NCBI GenBank assembly: GCA_040386295.1
Contig: JAZKFR010000015.1
Location: 1 to 57,259, forward strand
From: JAZKFR01 sp040386295
GTDB lineage: Bacteria; Pseudomonadota; Gammaproteobacteria; Burkholderiales; Rhodocyclaceae
Reading direction: 5' to 3'
Length of the DNA stretch: 57,259 nt
The first letter of the stretch is position 1; each line of letters begins with the position of its first letter. The notes under the pieces were generated by a model. The model had not been told where the DNA came from, made no database searches, and saw only the letters and a list, made by a program, of their open reading frames with translations. Shown in pieces: positions 33,372-42,051 of the stretch. The position numbers and the translations under genes are program-made.

Positions 33372-34844
33372 TTAACGTTGCACCTGAATTAAGCTACTTA
33401 ATTGCTCAATACTGCCTGCAAAATGCGCAGCTTGCTCGAGATTCTGCTGTAAAAATGTCTCGAATCTTGGGTAAAGCAAAATTGCTTGGTCGAGCAGGGG
33501 GTCGCTACCTGCGACGTAGGCGCCGACATTGATCAAATCGCGCGAACGTTGGTAGCGCGAATAGAGTTGTTTGAACAGACGTATTTCTTCGTTTTGACGG
33601 GGTTCGATCAAATTGATCATGGCGCGCGATATTGATTGCTCAATGTCAATCGCCGGATAGTGTCCGGCGTCTGCCAGCGAGCGCGAGAGCACAACGTGTC
33701 CGTCGAGGATGGCTCTGGCCGCGTCGGCAATCGGATCGAGTTGGTCGTCACCCTCGGTCAGCACGGTGTAAATCGCGGTGATCGAACCACCTCCGTCGAT
33801 ACCGTTGCCCGCCCGCTCAACCAGTTGCGGTAAACGGGCAAAGACCGAAGGCGGGTAGCCACGCGTGACTGGCGGTTCGCCAATGGCTAGGGCGATTTCG
33901 CGTTGCGCCATGGCGTAACGCGTAAGCGAATCCATGATCAATAAAACGTGTTTGCCCTGATCGCGAAAGTCTTCGGCAATCGCTGTGGCGTAAGACGCAC
34001 CTTGCATGCGCATCAATGGGCTGACATCGGCTGGCGCGGCGATGACGACGGAACGGTGCAAGCTTTGCTCGCCGAGAATTTGTTCGATGAACTCTTTGAC
34101 TTCACGACCCCGTTCGCCGATCAAGCCGACCACAATGATGTCGGCCGAGGTGTAGCGCGCCATCATGCCGAGCAATACACTTTTGCCTACCCCAGAGCCG
34201 GCAAATAAGCCCATGCGCTGGCCGCGACCGATGGTCAGCAGTGCGTTGATGGCGCGTACGCCGACGTCGAGCACCTGGGTGATCGGTGCGCGTGACATGG
34301 GGTTTACGGGGCGGCTTTGTAGGGCGCGCAGCGTTTCGGTGTTGACCGGCCCGTGTTTATCTAATGGACGCCCTGCAGCATCTAGAACACGACCCAATAG
34401 CGCTTCGCCGACGGGCAGTAGTTTGGCGCGATCAACGGCACGCCGACGGATATAGCGTGTCTGGCCGACTTTGGGCGCTAGAACAGTAGGTTCGATCGCG
34501 ATCACGCGTGCGCCGGGCGATAAGCCGTACACGTCTTCGGATGGCATTAGGTAAAGCTTATCTCCGTTGAAGCCGACTACTTCCGCTTCGATGGGCGAGC
34601 CACCTGCGGGCAGAATTCGGCAAGAGCTGCCGAGCGCAAGCTTTAGCCCCGAGGCCTCCATGACGAGGCCATTGATGCGTGTTAGGTAACCACTCGCGAG
34701 CAAAGGTTTGGCTTGCACAACGGCGTCACGGCAGCCTTCAAGAAAGTCGCGCCAACGTGCGCCGTGGTCGAGTCCAGCCGTCGTTGCAAGAGGACTTGGC
34801 GCTGCGTTTGCTTCTATCTGCTCTGGGTTCTCGTGCTCGCTCAT
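33372..34844 (-). CDS. fliI: flagellum-specific ATP synthase FliI
   Basis: Hexameric ATPase energising flagellar export. From the ATG at 34842-34844 it has 490 residues. Walker A is in FAGSGVGKSVLLG, Walker B region in LLIMDSLTRYAMAQREIAL, and the family segment GEPPVTRGYPPSVFARLP is intact. The open frame extends to 35024 with a low-quality N-terminus; the chosen start (MSEHENPEQIEAN) gives a normal length. The N-terminal 30 residues are not conserved. It is downstream of fliH, its negative regulator, with a 106-base gap. Confidence 0.96.
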   Translation of the reverse strand: MSEHENPEQIEANAAPSPLATTAGLDHGARWRDFLEGCRDAVVQAKPLLASGYLTRINGLVMEASGLKLALGSSCRILPAGGSPIEAEVVGFNGDKLYLMPSEDVYGLSPGARVIAIEPTVLAPKVGQTRYIRRRAVDRAKLLPVGEALLGRVLDAAGRPLDKHGPVNTETLRALQSRPVNPMSRAPITQVLDVGVRAINALLTIGRGQRMGLFAGSGVGKSVLLGMMARYTSADIIVVGLIGERGREVKEFIEQILGEQSLHRSVVIAAPADVSPLMRMQGASYATAIAEDFRDQGKHVLLIMDSLTRYAMAQREIALAIGEPPVTRGYPPSVFARLPQLVERAGNGIDGGGSITAIYTVLTEGDDQLDPIADAARAILDGHVVLSRSLADAGHYPAIDIEQSISRAMINLIEPRQNEEIRLFKQLYSRYQRSRDLINVGAYVAGSDPLLDQAILLYPRFETFLQQNLEQAAHFAGSIEQLSSLIQVQR

Positions 34845-34909
34845 CGCCCTTATCCCTGCCCAAGTGCTTGTTATTGCTTCGGCCTTGCCTTGCTTCTGAT
34901 TGACGCGTG

Positions 34910-34942
34910 TCGACTGTTGCTGCTGCGTTGCACGGCAGTCGA
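34910..34942. repeat. inverted repeat between fliH and fliI
   Basis: TCGACTG (34910-34916) and CAGTCGA (34936-34942) form a seven-base stem around a 19-base loop, in an intergenic gap unusually long for this operon. Possible mRNA hairpin; function not known. Confidence 0.3.
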
Positions 34943-34950
34943 GTACGTTT

Positions 34951-35625
34951 TTAAGTGTCCAGCCATTCGTCGTTGACACCGATTGCTTCAATGACGCGAC
35001 GCCAGCGTGTACTCGTGCTGGCATCGACTTCGCTATGGCCGACCTCGGCGCGACAGCCGCCCGCTTCTAGCGAGGCGTCGGCGATGATGCGCCAACGTTT
35101 GTGCGCTAGCTGTTCGCCCAAATGCTGTTCGACTAAGGCTACGTCTTGTGGTGGGACAAACAGGGTCGGGTGATCTTGTTGCGGTGCCAGTGTGGCGATG
35201 GCATCACGCACGATAGGCAATAGCAATTCTGGTTTGACGCGCAAGCTTTGTCCGACCATTTGCTTGGCAATTTCAATCGCCAAGTTAAGCAGTTGTTCGG
35301 CCACGTCTTGTTCTATTTTGTGTAAGGCAAGCTCAATCCCGGTCAGCAATTGCGTTATTTTCGCGGCTTCGTTCTGTGCTTGTGTTTGCCCTTCCTGGTA
35401 GCCAGTGGCGTGTGCCGAGGCTTGCGTGTCCAGGTATAGACGTTCAATTGCTTCGGCGGTAGGGAGCTTTGTCGCCGAGCTGGCTGTTTCTGCTTCGGCT
35501 GCTTTAGGCATTGGCGCTGCGTTCGCCGTAGTGGGCTCGTTTAATTCGTTTCCAGCTGCGTCGAGTGTCGAAAAAGACCAGCGTTGATAGGCGGCGCGCT
35601 GGTCTTTCGGTACAAAAAAACTCAT
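34951..35625 (-). CDS. fliH: flagellar assembly protein FliH
   Basis: Binds FliI and links the ATPase to the C-ring. 224 residues: proline- and alanine-rich N-terminal part, a central helix with a glycine/glutamine pattern (ATGYQEGQTQAQNEA, about 92-106), and the C-terminal FliH domain with LAIEIAKQMVGQSLRV and LEAGGCRAEVGHSEVDAST. ATG at 35623-35625. It lies between fliG and fliI. Confidence 0.95.
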   Translation of the reverse strand: MSFFVPKDQRAAYQRWSFSTLDAAGNELNEPTTANAAPMPKAAEAETASSATKLPTAEAIERLYLDTQASAHATGYQEGQTQAQNEAAKITQLLTGIELALHKIEQDVAEQLLNLAIEIAKQMVGQSLRVKPELLLPIVRDAIATLAPQQDHPTLFVPPQDVALVEQHLGEQLAHKRWRIIADASLEAGGCRAEVGHSEVDASTSTRWRRVIEAIGVNDEWLDT

Positions 35626-35742
35626 CGCAGATCCTTTGGGTTGATGATAAGCACGCCGTGGCCTTGCTCCGCTGTGCGCCGCTTTATCTTGTCCTGCTTG
35701 TTGCTGCGTTTGAACGATGCTTTGACAGTCATCCGTACTGCC

Positions 35743-36744
35743 TTAAACCATGGGTTCGCCACCGGCGCCGCCGAGCATAATCTGGCCTTCGTCAGCCAGG
35801 CGGCGGACAATTTTGAGGATTTCTTTTTGCTCGTTCTCGACTTCTGAAAGCCGTACCGGACCCCGCGCCTCTAAATCCTCGCGCAGCATTTCGGCGGCGC
35901 GTTGCGACATGTTTTTGAAGATTTTTTCACGCAAGGGTTCGGAAACGCCTTTGAGCGCCAGAATCAAAGAGTCGGACTGAACTTCGCGTAGAAGCAACTG
36001 AATTCCACGGTCGTCAACGTCGTTAAGATTCTCAAAAACGAACATTTCGTCAAGGATTTTTTGCGCCAGATCCGGGTCGTATTCGCGGATTGATTCGAGG
36101 ACTGAGGTTTCGTTTGTGCTGCCAATAAAGTTGAGGATTTCCGCCGCAGTGCGGGCGCCCCCCATGGCGGCCTTTTTCATGCTTGACGAGCCTGCCAGTT
36201 GACCGAGCATGACGTCGTTCAGCTCTTGTAATGCAATCGGCTCTATGCCATCAAGCGTTGCTATGCGTAGCACTACGTCGTTGCGTAGGCGCTCGGTAAA
36301 GCTGTTCAAAATGCCGCTGGCATGGTCGTTCTCGAGGTAGACCAAAATGGTGGCGATGATTTGTGGGTGCTCGTTTTTGATTAGGTCAGCGACCGTTGGT
36401 GCATCCATCCATTTAAGCCCTTCGATGCCGTTGACATCGCCCGGCTCTAAAGTGCGCGAGATTAGGTTATAGGCTTTGTCGTCGCCAAGGGCTTTGGTCA
36501 GGACCGAACGCACATAGCTATCACTGTCGTAATAAACCGAATTGGCATCGTTTGCCGTTTGTTGGAACTCGGTCAGCACCTCCTCGACACGCGTACGCGG
36601 CACCGATTTCAGTGCTGCCATCGCTTGCCCTAGGCGTTGCACGTCTTTCGGCGAGAGCAGTTTGAGAATTTCGGCAGCCTGTTCTTCGCCCAGTGAAATG
36701 AGCAAAATGGCGCCTTTTTCAACCCCGTCCTCGTCAGCCGCCAT
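35743..36744 (-). CDS. fliG: flagellar motor switch protein FliG
   Basis: C-ring protein interacting with the stator; generates torque. 333 residues. The middle-domain EHPQIIATILVYLE segment and the C-terminal torque helix with KGVSEPLREKIFKNMSQRA are intact, including the charged residues. ATG at 36742-36744 overlaps the end of fliF by 11 bases, so the two are coupled. Confidence 0.97.
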   Translation of the reverse strand: MAADEDGVEKGAILLISLGEEQAAEILKLLSPKDVQRLGQAMAALKSVPRTRVEEVLTEFQQTANDANSVYYDSDSYVRSVLTKALGDDKAYNLISRTLEPGDVNGIEGLKWMDAPTVADLIKNEHPQIIATILVYLENDHASGILNSFTERLRNDVVLRIATLDGIEPIALQELNDVMLGQLAGSSSMKKAAMGGARTAAEILNFIGSTNETSVLESIREYDPDLAQKILDEMFVFENLNDVDDRGIQLLLREVQSDSLILALKGVSEPLREKIFKNMSQRAAEMLREDLEARGPVRLSEVENEQKEILKIVRRLADEGQIMLGGAGGEPMV

Positions 36745-38407
36745 CAGAGTTGCTCCATCCTTGAATGATGTTGGCTACGGCTCTTGGGTCTTGTTGTGCG
36801 ATCTTGCGCGCCTCCTCTAGTTTTTTGTTCAAACTAGAGGCGCTAGAGGGTTCTGCTGGGTCAGATGAATTTCCTGCGCCGTCAGCGATAATCGCGTTCA
36901 AGTTCGAGTTGTTTGAGGGTTCTGCGCGCGGCAGGGCTTCGAGCATGGTTTTGAAGAAAGGGCGCAATACGCCCAGCATCAGATAAGCGATGATTCCAGC
37001 GATGGCAAGGTACTTGAGGAGTTCTTTGAGCGTAAATAACAACTCTGGATCTTTCCAAATCGGCGCACTGTCATCGTTCTTTTCGCTGATCGTGAAAGGG
37101 GCGTTGGCGACTGAGAGGGTGTCGCCGCGTTCCTTGCTAAAGCCCATGGCCTCTTTGACCAGTTCGTTGATCTGTTTTATTTCTGTGTCTGCGAGCGGCT
37201 TGCTTTTTTCGCCGTCTTTGCGGTGATTGACGACGACTGCCGCCGATAGCCGTTTGATCATGCCGACTGCGTCTTTGGTGTGACGAATCGTTTTATCGAC
37301 TTCGTAATTGATCGTTGAATCTTTGCGCACGTTGAGTTGAGCCGCTTGATTTGGATTGCCTGCCCCCGCACCTGGCGCCGCTGGCGGTGTTTGAATCGGT
37401 GCGCTGTTGGCTTCGGCTGGCTGATTGCTCAGCGCGCCCGGAACGCCCTGGACGGCCGTCGCCGCCGGGCTGCTCGACTCGCTGATCTGCTGGCTGCGGA
37501 TGCTGATTTCGGGTGGCGTTGTGTTCGGGCGGTGCGATTCGGCGGTTTGCTCGGATTGGGCAAAGTCAATATCCGCCGCGACTTGCACGCGCGCGTTGCC
37601 GGCACCGACGATGGGCGACAGAATGTCTTCAATGCGCTTGATAACACTGGCTTCAATTTCTTGTATGTATTTGATTTGCGTCGGATCTAGGCCACTATCT
37701 AGCGTTTTATTTTTTAGCTGCGACAGCATCATCCCGCTCTGATCGAGCAAGGTCACGTTGGCGACGGGTAACTGCGGCACGCTAGCGGCGACCAGGTTTT
37801 GAATCCCCGCGACCTGCGCTGCTTCTAGCGCTCTCCCGGGGTGTAGGTAAAGCAGCACCGATGCCGAGGGCTTTTGTTCTTCGCGCATAAAAACGGTTGG
37901 CTTAGGAATGGCCAAATGCACACGCGCCATTTGTACCGCAGCAATCGATTGAATCGTGCGCGCCAGCTCGCCTTCCAGACCACGCTGATAGTTCACCTGT
38001 TCAGCAAACTGGCTGGTGCCGAATTTCTGCCCTTCCATGAGCTCGAAGCCGACCGCGCCGCCTTTCGGCAAACCCTGTGAGGCGAGGCGTAAGCGTACCT
38101 CATGCACCTTGTCGCCGGGAACCAATATGGCGCTGCCGCCGTCATTGAAGCGGTAGGGGATGTTGAGTTGCTCTAGGGCGGCGATGATGGCGCCCCCGTC
38201 GCGCTCAGAGATGTTGGAGAATAAAACGCGGTAGTCAGCGCTTTTAAGCCATGCACTGCTGGCAACGAACAGGGCAATAACCAGCGCCAGGGCGACCAGC
38301 ACCATGACTTTCTGCTGATTGCTCATGCGCACCAGCACCTCACTCAGGCGCTCGGTCAGGCTGCCTGAATTGGTTCTCTCGGTTGTGTTGTTTTCGGTTG
38401 CCGCCAT
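36734..38407 (-). CDS. fliF: flagellar M-ring protein FliF
   Basis: MS-ring subunit in the inner membrane. 557 residues: cytoplasmic N-terminus, first membrane helix (about 34-55), ring-building motifs with VLFSNISERDGGAIIAALE and AVGFELMEGQKFGTSQFAEQ, a long periplasmic part, a second membrane helix near residue 470 and the C-terminal FliG-binding tail. It is the first gene of fliFGHIJKLMNOPQR. Its promoter must lie in 38408-38668, shared with the divergent kinase gene; I find no good sigma-54 or sigma-28 site on this strand. Confidence 0.96.
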   Translation of the reverse strand: MAATENNTTERTNSGSLTERLSEVLVRMSNQQKVMVLVALALVIALFVASSAWLKSADYRVLFSNISERDGGAIIAALEQLNIPYRFNDGGSAILVPGDKVHEVRLRLASQGLPKGGAVGFELMEGQKFGTSQFAEQVNYQRGLEGELARTIQSIAAVQMARVHLAIPKPTVFMREEQKPSASVLLYLHPGRALEAAQVAGIQNLVAASVPQLPVANVTLLDQSGMMLSQLKNKTLDSGLDPTQIKYIQEIEASVIKRIEDILSPIVGAGNARVQVAADIDFAQSEQTAESHRPNTTPPEISIRSQQISESSSPAATAVQGVPGALSNQPAEANSAPIQTPPAAPGAGAGNPNQAAQLNVRKDSTINYEVDKTIRHTKDAVGMIKRLSAAVVVNHRKDGEKSKPLADTEIKQINELVKEAMGFSKERGDTLSVANAPFTISEKNDDSAPIWKDPELLFTLKELLKYLAIAGIIAYLMLGVLRPFFKTMLEALPRAEPSNNSNLNAIIADGAGNSSDPAEPSSASSLNKKLEEARKIAQQDPRAVANIIQGWSNSDGG

Positions 38408-38472
38408 GCTTGCGCTAAGTTATCAATTCTGAAGTCAATCAAGCAAAAAGCGAAAAATACGGAAAACGCGCT

Positions 38473-38499
38473 CAAATACCCTACTATTGTAGCCGCTAA
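38473..38499 (+). promoter_or_regulatory. weak candidate sigma-28 site upstream of the kinase gene
   Basis: CAAA, 15 bases, GCCGCTAA. Spacing is exact and the -10 matches 7 of 8 against GCCGATAA, but the extended -35 is poor. The leader to the kinase start would be about 160 bases. It may be chance. Confidence 0.25.
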
Positions 38500-38668
38500 T
38501 GACGGTATGTTTGCCGTCGAATCGATGCGTTGATGCGTCAAAGCGATGATTTTCACGCTGCGCTTCATGCCAAACTCAATCTTGTTCAGTGGTGCGCTAT
38601 CGTTAATTCGCGAATTGCTTCGCCCGTCTTACAACAGTGATCTTTGTGCCCCAGAAAGTGCGCCATCT

Positions 38669-39937
38669 ATGACGGAACCCTCGCTTCAATCGATGGCGAC
38701 GACAGCCATGAACGAACACAGCGCTGAAGAATTAAAACACGCCTTCCACGTTTTTAACCAGGTTTCATTAGAGCTGACCCAAGCTTACGATGGCCTGCAA
38801 CGTCGCGCCGCAGCCTTGGCTGACGAGTTGGCGATTGCGAATGGCGAATTGCGCCGGCAGTACTTGGAGAAAGAAGCGCTTTCTGAGCGCCTTGGTTTGC
38901 TTTTGAATGCTTTGCCCGCCGGAGTCATTGTCTTGTCCAGCGACGCCTGTGTGCGCGAAGCCAATCCCGCTGCGCTAGATATGTTTGGTGCCGCCTTACT
39001 CGGCGTGAACTGGCCTGCTTTGGCGCAGTCCCAGCTGCTGCCTTGCGATGTTCCTGACGAATGGCAGCTCGGATTGCGTCGTGTGTCCATCGCCGAAAGT
39101 CCGCTTGACTCAGCGGGGGGACGTTTGCTTTTACTGCACGACATTACTGCCGCGCATGCGCTCAAGGTAGACGTTGAGCGTAGCCAACGCCTGGCGGCCA
39201 TGGGCGAAATGGCCGCTTCTTTAGTGCACCAATTGCGCACCCCGTTGGCGACGGCGCTGCTGTATAGCGCCAATCTGGCGCAAGCCAATTTGTCAGATAG
39301 CGCGCGCGTGCGTTTTTCGGACAAAGCAACCGAGCAACTGCGCCGGCTTGAGCGCTTAATTCAGGACGTGCTGCTGTTCGCGCGTGGCGAGCGGCTTGGG
39401 CGTGACAGCATCGTGGTGGCGCAATGGGTGGCCGAAGCAGCGCAAACCTTGGCGCCTTTGTGTGTGGAAAAAGGCGTTACTTTCTCAGTCGACTCGGCGC
39501 TGGGTGACAGCATCATCGTGGGTAATGCCAAAGCGCTGAGTAGCGCTTTGCTCAATTTGTTGGAGAATGCTTTGCAAGCTTGCTCGCGTGGCGGCAAAAT
39601 CGTATTGACTGCGCGTGTGCTTGAGCAATCAGTGCAACTGAGCGTGCGTGATAGTGGTGTCGGCGTGGCTTTTGAAGCGCAGGCGCGGATTTTTGACCCT
39701 TTCTTTACGACGCGAGCCGAAGGCAGCGGGCTTGGTTTGGCCATTGCTTTAGGCGTGGCGCGAGCCCATGGGGGAACGATTGAGATTCATTCGCCGCCAG
39801 GGCAAGGCGCCGAATTCCTGATGCGCCTACCGGCTGGACTGCCCTCCGACCTAAGCCGTGAGCAGACTGTTTTGGCGGAGTCCCCAGGCATTTCTTCTAA
39901 ATCGCTCACGGCGAGTGCAATGCAGGAAAGACAGTAG
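38669..39937 (+). CDS. FleS/FlrB-like cytoplasmic sensor histidine kinase
   Basis: 422 residues with no membrane helix. Order: N-terminal coiled coil (about 15-75), PAS-like domain (about 76-165), HisKA with the phospho-accepting histidine at 187 in LVHQLRTPLATALLY, and HATPase with LLNLLENALQA, RDSGVGV and GSGLGLAI motifs. Soluble kinases of this layout beside an NtrC-type regulator and fliE are the FleS/FlrB kinases controlling middle flagellar genes. The frame extends upstream to 38546, but the ATG at 38669 gives the best N-terminus. It is divergent from fliF and is followed by the regulator 43 bases later. Confidence 0.88.
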   Translation: MTEPSLQSMATTAMNEHSAEELKHAFHVFNQVSLELTQAYDGLQRRAAALADELAIANGELRRQYLEKEALSERLGLLLNALPAGVIVLSSDACVREANPAALDMFGAALLGVNWPALAQSQLLPCDVPDEWQLGLRRVSIAESPLDSAGGRLLLLHDITAAHALKVDVERSQRLAAMGEMAASLVHQLRTPLATALLYSANLAQANLSDSARVRFSDKATEQLRRLERLIQDVLLFARGERLGRDSIVVAQWVAEAAQTLAPLCVEKGVTFSVDSALGDSIIVGNAKALSSALLNLLENALQACSRGGKIVLTARVLEQSVQLSVRDSGVGVAFEAQARIFDPFFTTRAEGSGLGLAIALGVARAHGGTIEIHSPPGQGAEFLMRLPAGLPSDLSREQTVLAESPGISSKSLTASAMQERQ

Positions 39938-39980
39938 CAGTAGGGAAGTAACACATTGGCGTCTGCGGAGAATTGAACAA

Positions 39981-41336
39981 ATGAACGATCAGAAATTGCC
40001 GATCCTGGTTGTCGAGGACGATTTGGCTTTGCGCGGCGCCATTTGCGACACGCTTGAGCTGGCCGGCCAGAACGCTGTGGCGGTAGAAGGCGGTGATGAA
40101 GCGCTAGCGCTTCTGGATAAGCAAGATGTCGCTCTGGTGGTCAGCGATGTCCGCATGATGCCGATGGATGGAATGACCCTGCTGAAAAAAATACGCGCGC
40201 GCGTTCCCCATTTGCCGGTGGTTTTAATGACCGCGTTTGCCGATGTTGATCGGGCTGTTGAGGCGATGCGTGCCGGTGCGTGTAATTTTCTGCTCAAGCC
40301 TTTTGATCCCAAAGCCTTGCTCGAACACGTCACGCGCTATCAACTACCTGCTTCAGCCAGCGACGCCAAAGTGGTGAGCACGGATCCGGCGATGCGCTCG
40401 TTATTTTCGCTGGCGGCACGTGTAGCGCAAAGCGATGCCACGGTATTACTCACGGGCGAAAGTGGGGTGGGCAAAGAAGTGGTTGCACGCTACATTCACC
40501 AGCGCTCGGCGCGCAGTCAAGCCCCCTTTGTCGCAATCAACTGTGCGGCGATCCCCGATAATCTGCTCGAAGCGACGCTCTTTGGCTACGAGAAGGGCGC
40601 TTTTACGGGCGCGCAACAAGCGCAAGCCGGCAAGTTTGAGCAAGCGCAAAAAGGCACCTTATTGCTCGACGAAGCGACCGAAATGCCGCTTGCTTTGCAG
40701 GCCAAATTACTGCGCGTCTTGCAAGAGCGTGAAGTTGAACGTGTGGGCGGCAAAGCGCCGATTAAACTCGACATTCGTATCATTGCCACCTCTAACCGCG
40801 ATATGGCGCAAGCCGTTGCCAAAGGCCTGTTTCGCGAAGACCTGTTTTATCGCCTCAACGTTTTTCCTTTGCTCATCCCGGCGCTACGCCAAAGGCCAGG
40901 CGATATTGTCGCGCTCGCCAGCTGTTTCTTAGCCGAACAAGGCGCACGCGCGGGGCGTCCTGCTCTGCGTCTGACCGAAGCTGCGACCAGCCGTTTGCAC
41001 AGCTATAGTTGGCCGGGCAACGTCAGAGAGTTGGAAAACGTGATGCAGCGTGCGATTATTATGGCCTCAGGTGATTTAATTGATCTTGAAGCGCTGAATT
41101 TGCCGGCGACCAGCATCCCGTTGGCGGTAGATGAAGTGCCTGCTGCTTTGCCTACGCTGCGCGCCGATAGCAACAATCACTCAAGCCTGCAAGATCTTGA
41201 GCGAGAACGCATATTAGAAACGCTAGCCGCAGTCGGCGGCTTTAGGAAATTGGCGGGCGCACGCTTAGGCATTCCCGAAAGAACCTTGCGGCATAAGCTA
41301 AAGCAGTATCGCGAGGCGGGATTTTTTAAAGAATGA
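39981..41336 (+). CDS. FleR/FlrC-like sigma-54-dependent response regulator
   Basis: 451 residues in three domains. Receiver (1-120) with acidic Asp13 and Asp14, phosphorylated Asp56 and Lys106. AAA+ domain (about 130-360) with Walker A GESGVGKE at 159-166 and the sigma-54 contact loop GAFTGA at 206-211. C-terminal Fis-type helix-turn-helix (about 415-451) with GARLGIPERTLRHKLK. The intact GAFTGA loop means it can activate RpoN. Targets are probably the -24/-12 sites found before fliE and flgB. The start at 39981 is chosen because the upstream extension from 39858 overlaps the kinase gene. Confidence 0.92.
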   Translation: MNDQKLPILVVEDDLALRGAICDTLELAGQNAVAVEGGDEALALLDKQDVALVVSDVRMMPMDGMTLLKKIRARVPHLPVVLMTAFADVDRAVEAMRAGACNFLLKPFDPKALLEHVTRYQLPASASDAKVVSTDPAMRSLFSLAARVAQSDATVLLTGESGVGKEVVARYIHQRSARSQAPFVAINCAAIPDNLLEATLFGYEKGAFTGAQQAQAGKFEQAQKGTLLLDEATEMPLALQAKLLRVLQEREVERVGGKAPIKLDIRIIATSNRDMAQAVAKGLFREDLFYRLNVFPLLIPALRQRPGDIVALASCFLAEQGARAGRPALRLTEAATSRLHSYSWPGNVRELENVMQRAIIMASGDLIDLEALNLPATSIPLAVDEVPAALPTLRADSNNHSSLQDLERERILETLAAVGGFRKLAGARLGIPERTLRHKLKQYREAGFFKE

Positions 41337-41367
41337 ATGTGCTGACGGGCCGCGTTTTCTAACAATC

Positions 41368-41383
41368 AGGCGCGTTTATTGCT
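41368..41383 (+). promoter_or_regulatory. sigma-54 (RpoN) promoter of fliE
   Basis: AGGCGCG-TTTA-TTGCT. Compared with TGGCACG-N4-TTGCW it has two differences but keeps GG and GC at exact spacing and a perfect TTGCT. It is 32 bases after the regulator stop codon and about 90 bases before the fliE start. Confidence 0.78.
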
Positions 41384-41473
41384 AGGTTTTTAGCTAAGGT
41401 AATAATCCTTCGTCAGGCCGGCTTTGACGCTAGGGCTAAGCAGTTTACAAACCGTACAGTCATCGGAGAAATA

Positions 41474-41812
41474 ATGAGTCAGAACGTCACCGAACTGCTG
41501 GAAATGATGCGCGCCGGCACTGCAAAAGCGGCGGCGCGTCCCGATGCACTTGGCGTTGTGCCAGGTGCACGTCCGCCAACCGGGGCGCAAGTCGATTTTG
41601 CCGAAGTCTTGAAAAATTCGATCGCGCAAGTCGATCAACAGCAGCATCAGGCGGAGCAAGCAGCGGCAAGTTTTGCCGCCGGCGACAAAAATGCCAATCT
41701 GCACGAAGTAATGCTCGCGCTGCAGAAAGCCAGTATCTCGTTCCAAGAAATGAAAGAAGTGCGCACCAAGCTAGTCACCGCTTATCACGACATCATGAAT
41801 CTGCCGGTTTGA
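41474..41812 (+). CDS. fliE: flagellar hook-basal body complex protein FliE
   Basis: Links the MS ring to the rod. 112 residues: VDFAEVLKNSIAQVDQQQ in the middle and the C-terminal NLHEVMLALQKASISFQ with VRTKLVTAYHDIMNLPV, which define the family. CGGAGA is five bases before the ATG. It is transcribed away from fliF and sits next to the two regulatory genes. Flagellar genes end here; the next gene is gatB on the other strand. Confidence 0.96.
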   Translation: MSQNVTELLEMMRAGTAKAAARPDALGVVPGARPPTGAQVDFAEVLKNSIAQVDQQQHQAEQAAASFAAGDKNANLHEVMLALQKASISFQEMKEVRTKLVTAYHDIMNLPV

Positions 41813-41871
41813 CCCGCACTTTCTTCTGGTTGAACAAAACTCGAGTCTTGTCTCTTTTCTTGTCTCAATTC

Positions 41872-41932
41872 GCATTAAAATCGGCACTTTGTCGACTGCG
41901 TGCCGACTCACCTTGCTCCAGCAAGGTCTGCG
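41872..41932. repeat. 60-bp dispersed repeat, copy A
   Basis: Located in the gap between fliE and gatB. It shares GCATTAAAA, CG-C, CTTTGTCGAC, CTTGCTC and GGTCTGCG in the same order with 51727-51782. It holds a perfect inverted repeat TCGGCAC (41881-41887) with GTGCCGA (41900-41906) and a hairpin CCTTGCT-CC-AGCAAGG (41911-41926). A further CCTTGCTCATGC lies at 41949-41960. No coding potential. Confidence 0.55.
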
Positions 41933-41971
41933 GCTGATTCGCGCTTTGCCTTGCTCATGCTGGCTTTCTTT

Positions 41972-41999
41972 ATGCGCCGCCACGCGCGCGTAGGCGCAT
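41972..41999. repeat. inverted repeat near the 3' ends of fliE and gatB
   Basis: ATGCGCC (41972-41978) and GGCGCAT (41993-41999) with a GC-rich 14-base loop lie between the converging fliE and gatB genes. It may act as a bidirectional transcription end, but no T-run follows on either strand. Confidence 0.35.
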
Positions 42000-42051
42000 G
42001 ATGTCGCTCTAGAGCCGCTGCCCCATGGTTCCTGCGTTTCGTGCGATGGCT

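Noticed and set aside
34845..35024. 60-codon N-terminal extension of fliI
   Set aside because: Not conserved, crosses an inverted repeat and overlaps the end of fliH; the ATG at 34844 gives normal length.
38560..38580. TGGCATG on the minus strand as a -24 element for fliF
   Set aside because: The downstream GC is one base too far (spacing 13 rather than 12), which sigma-54 does not normally tolerate.
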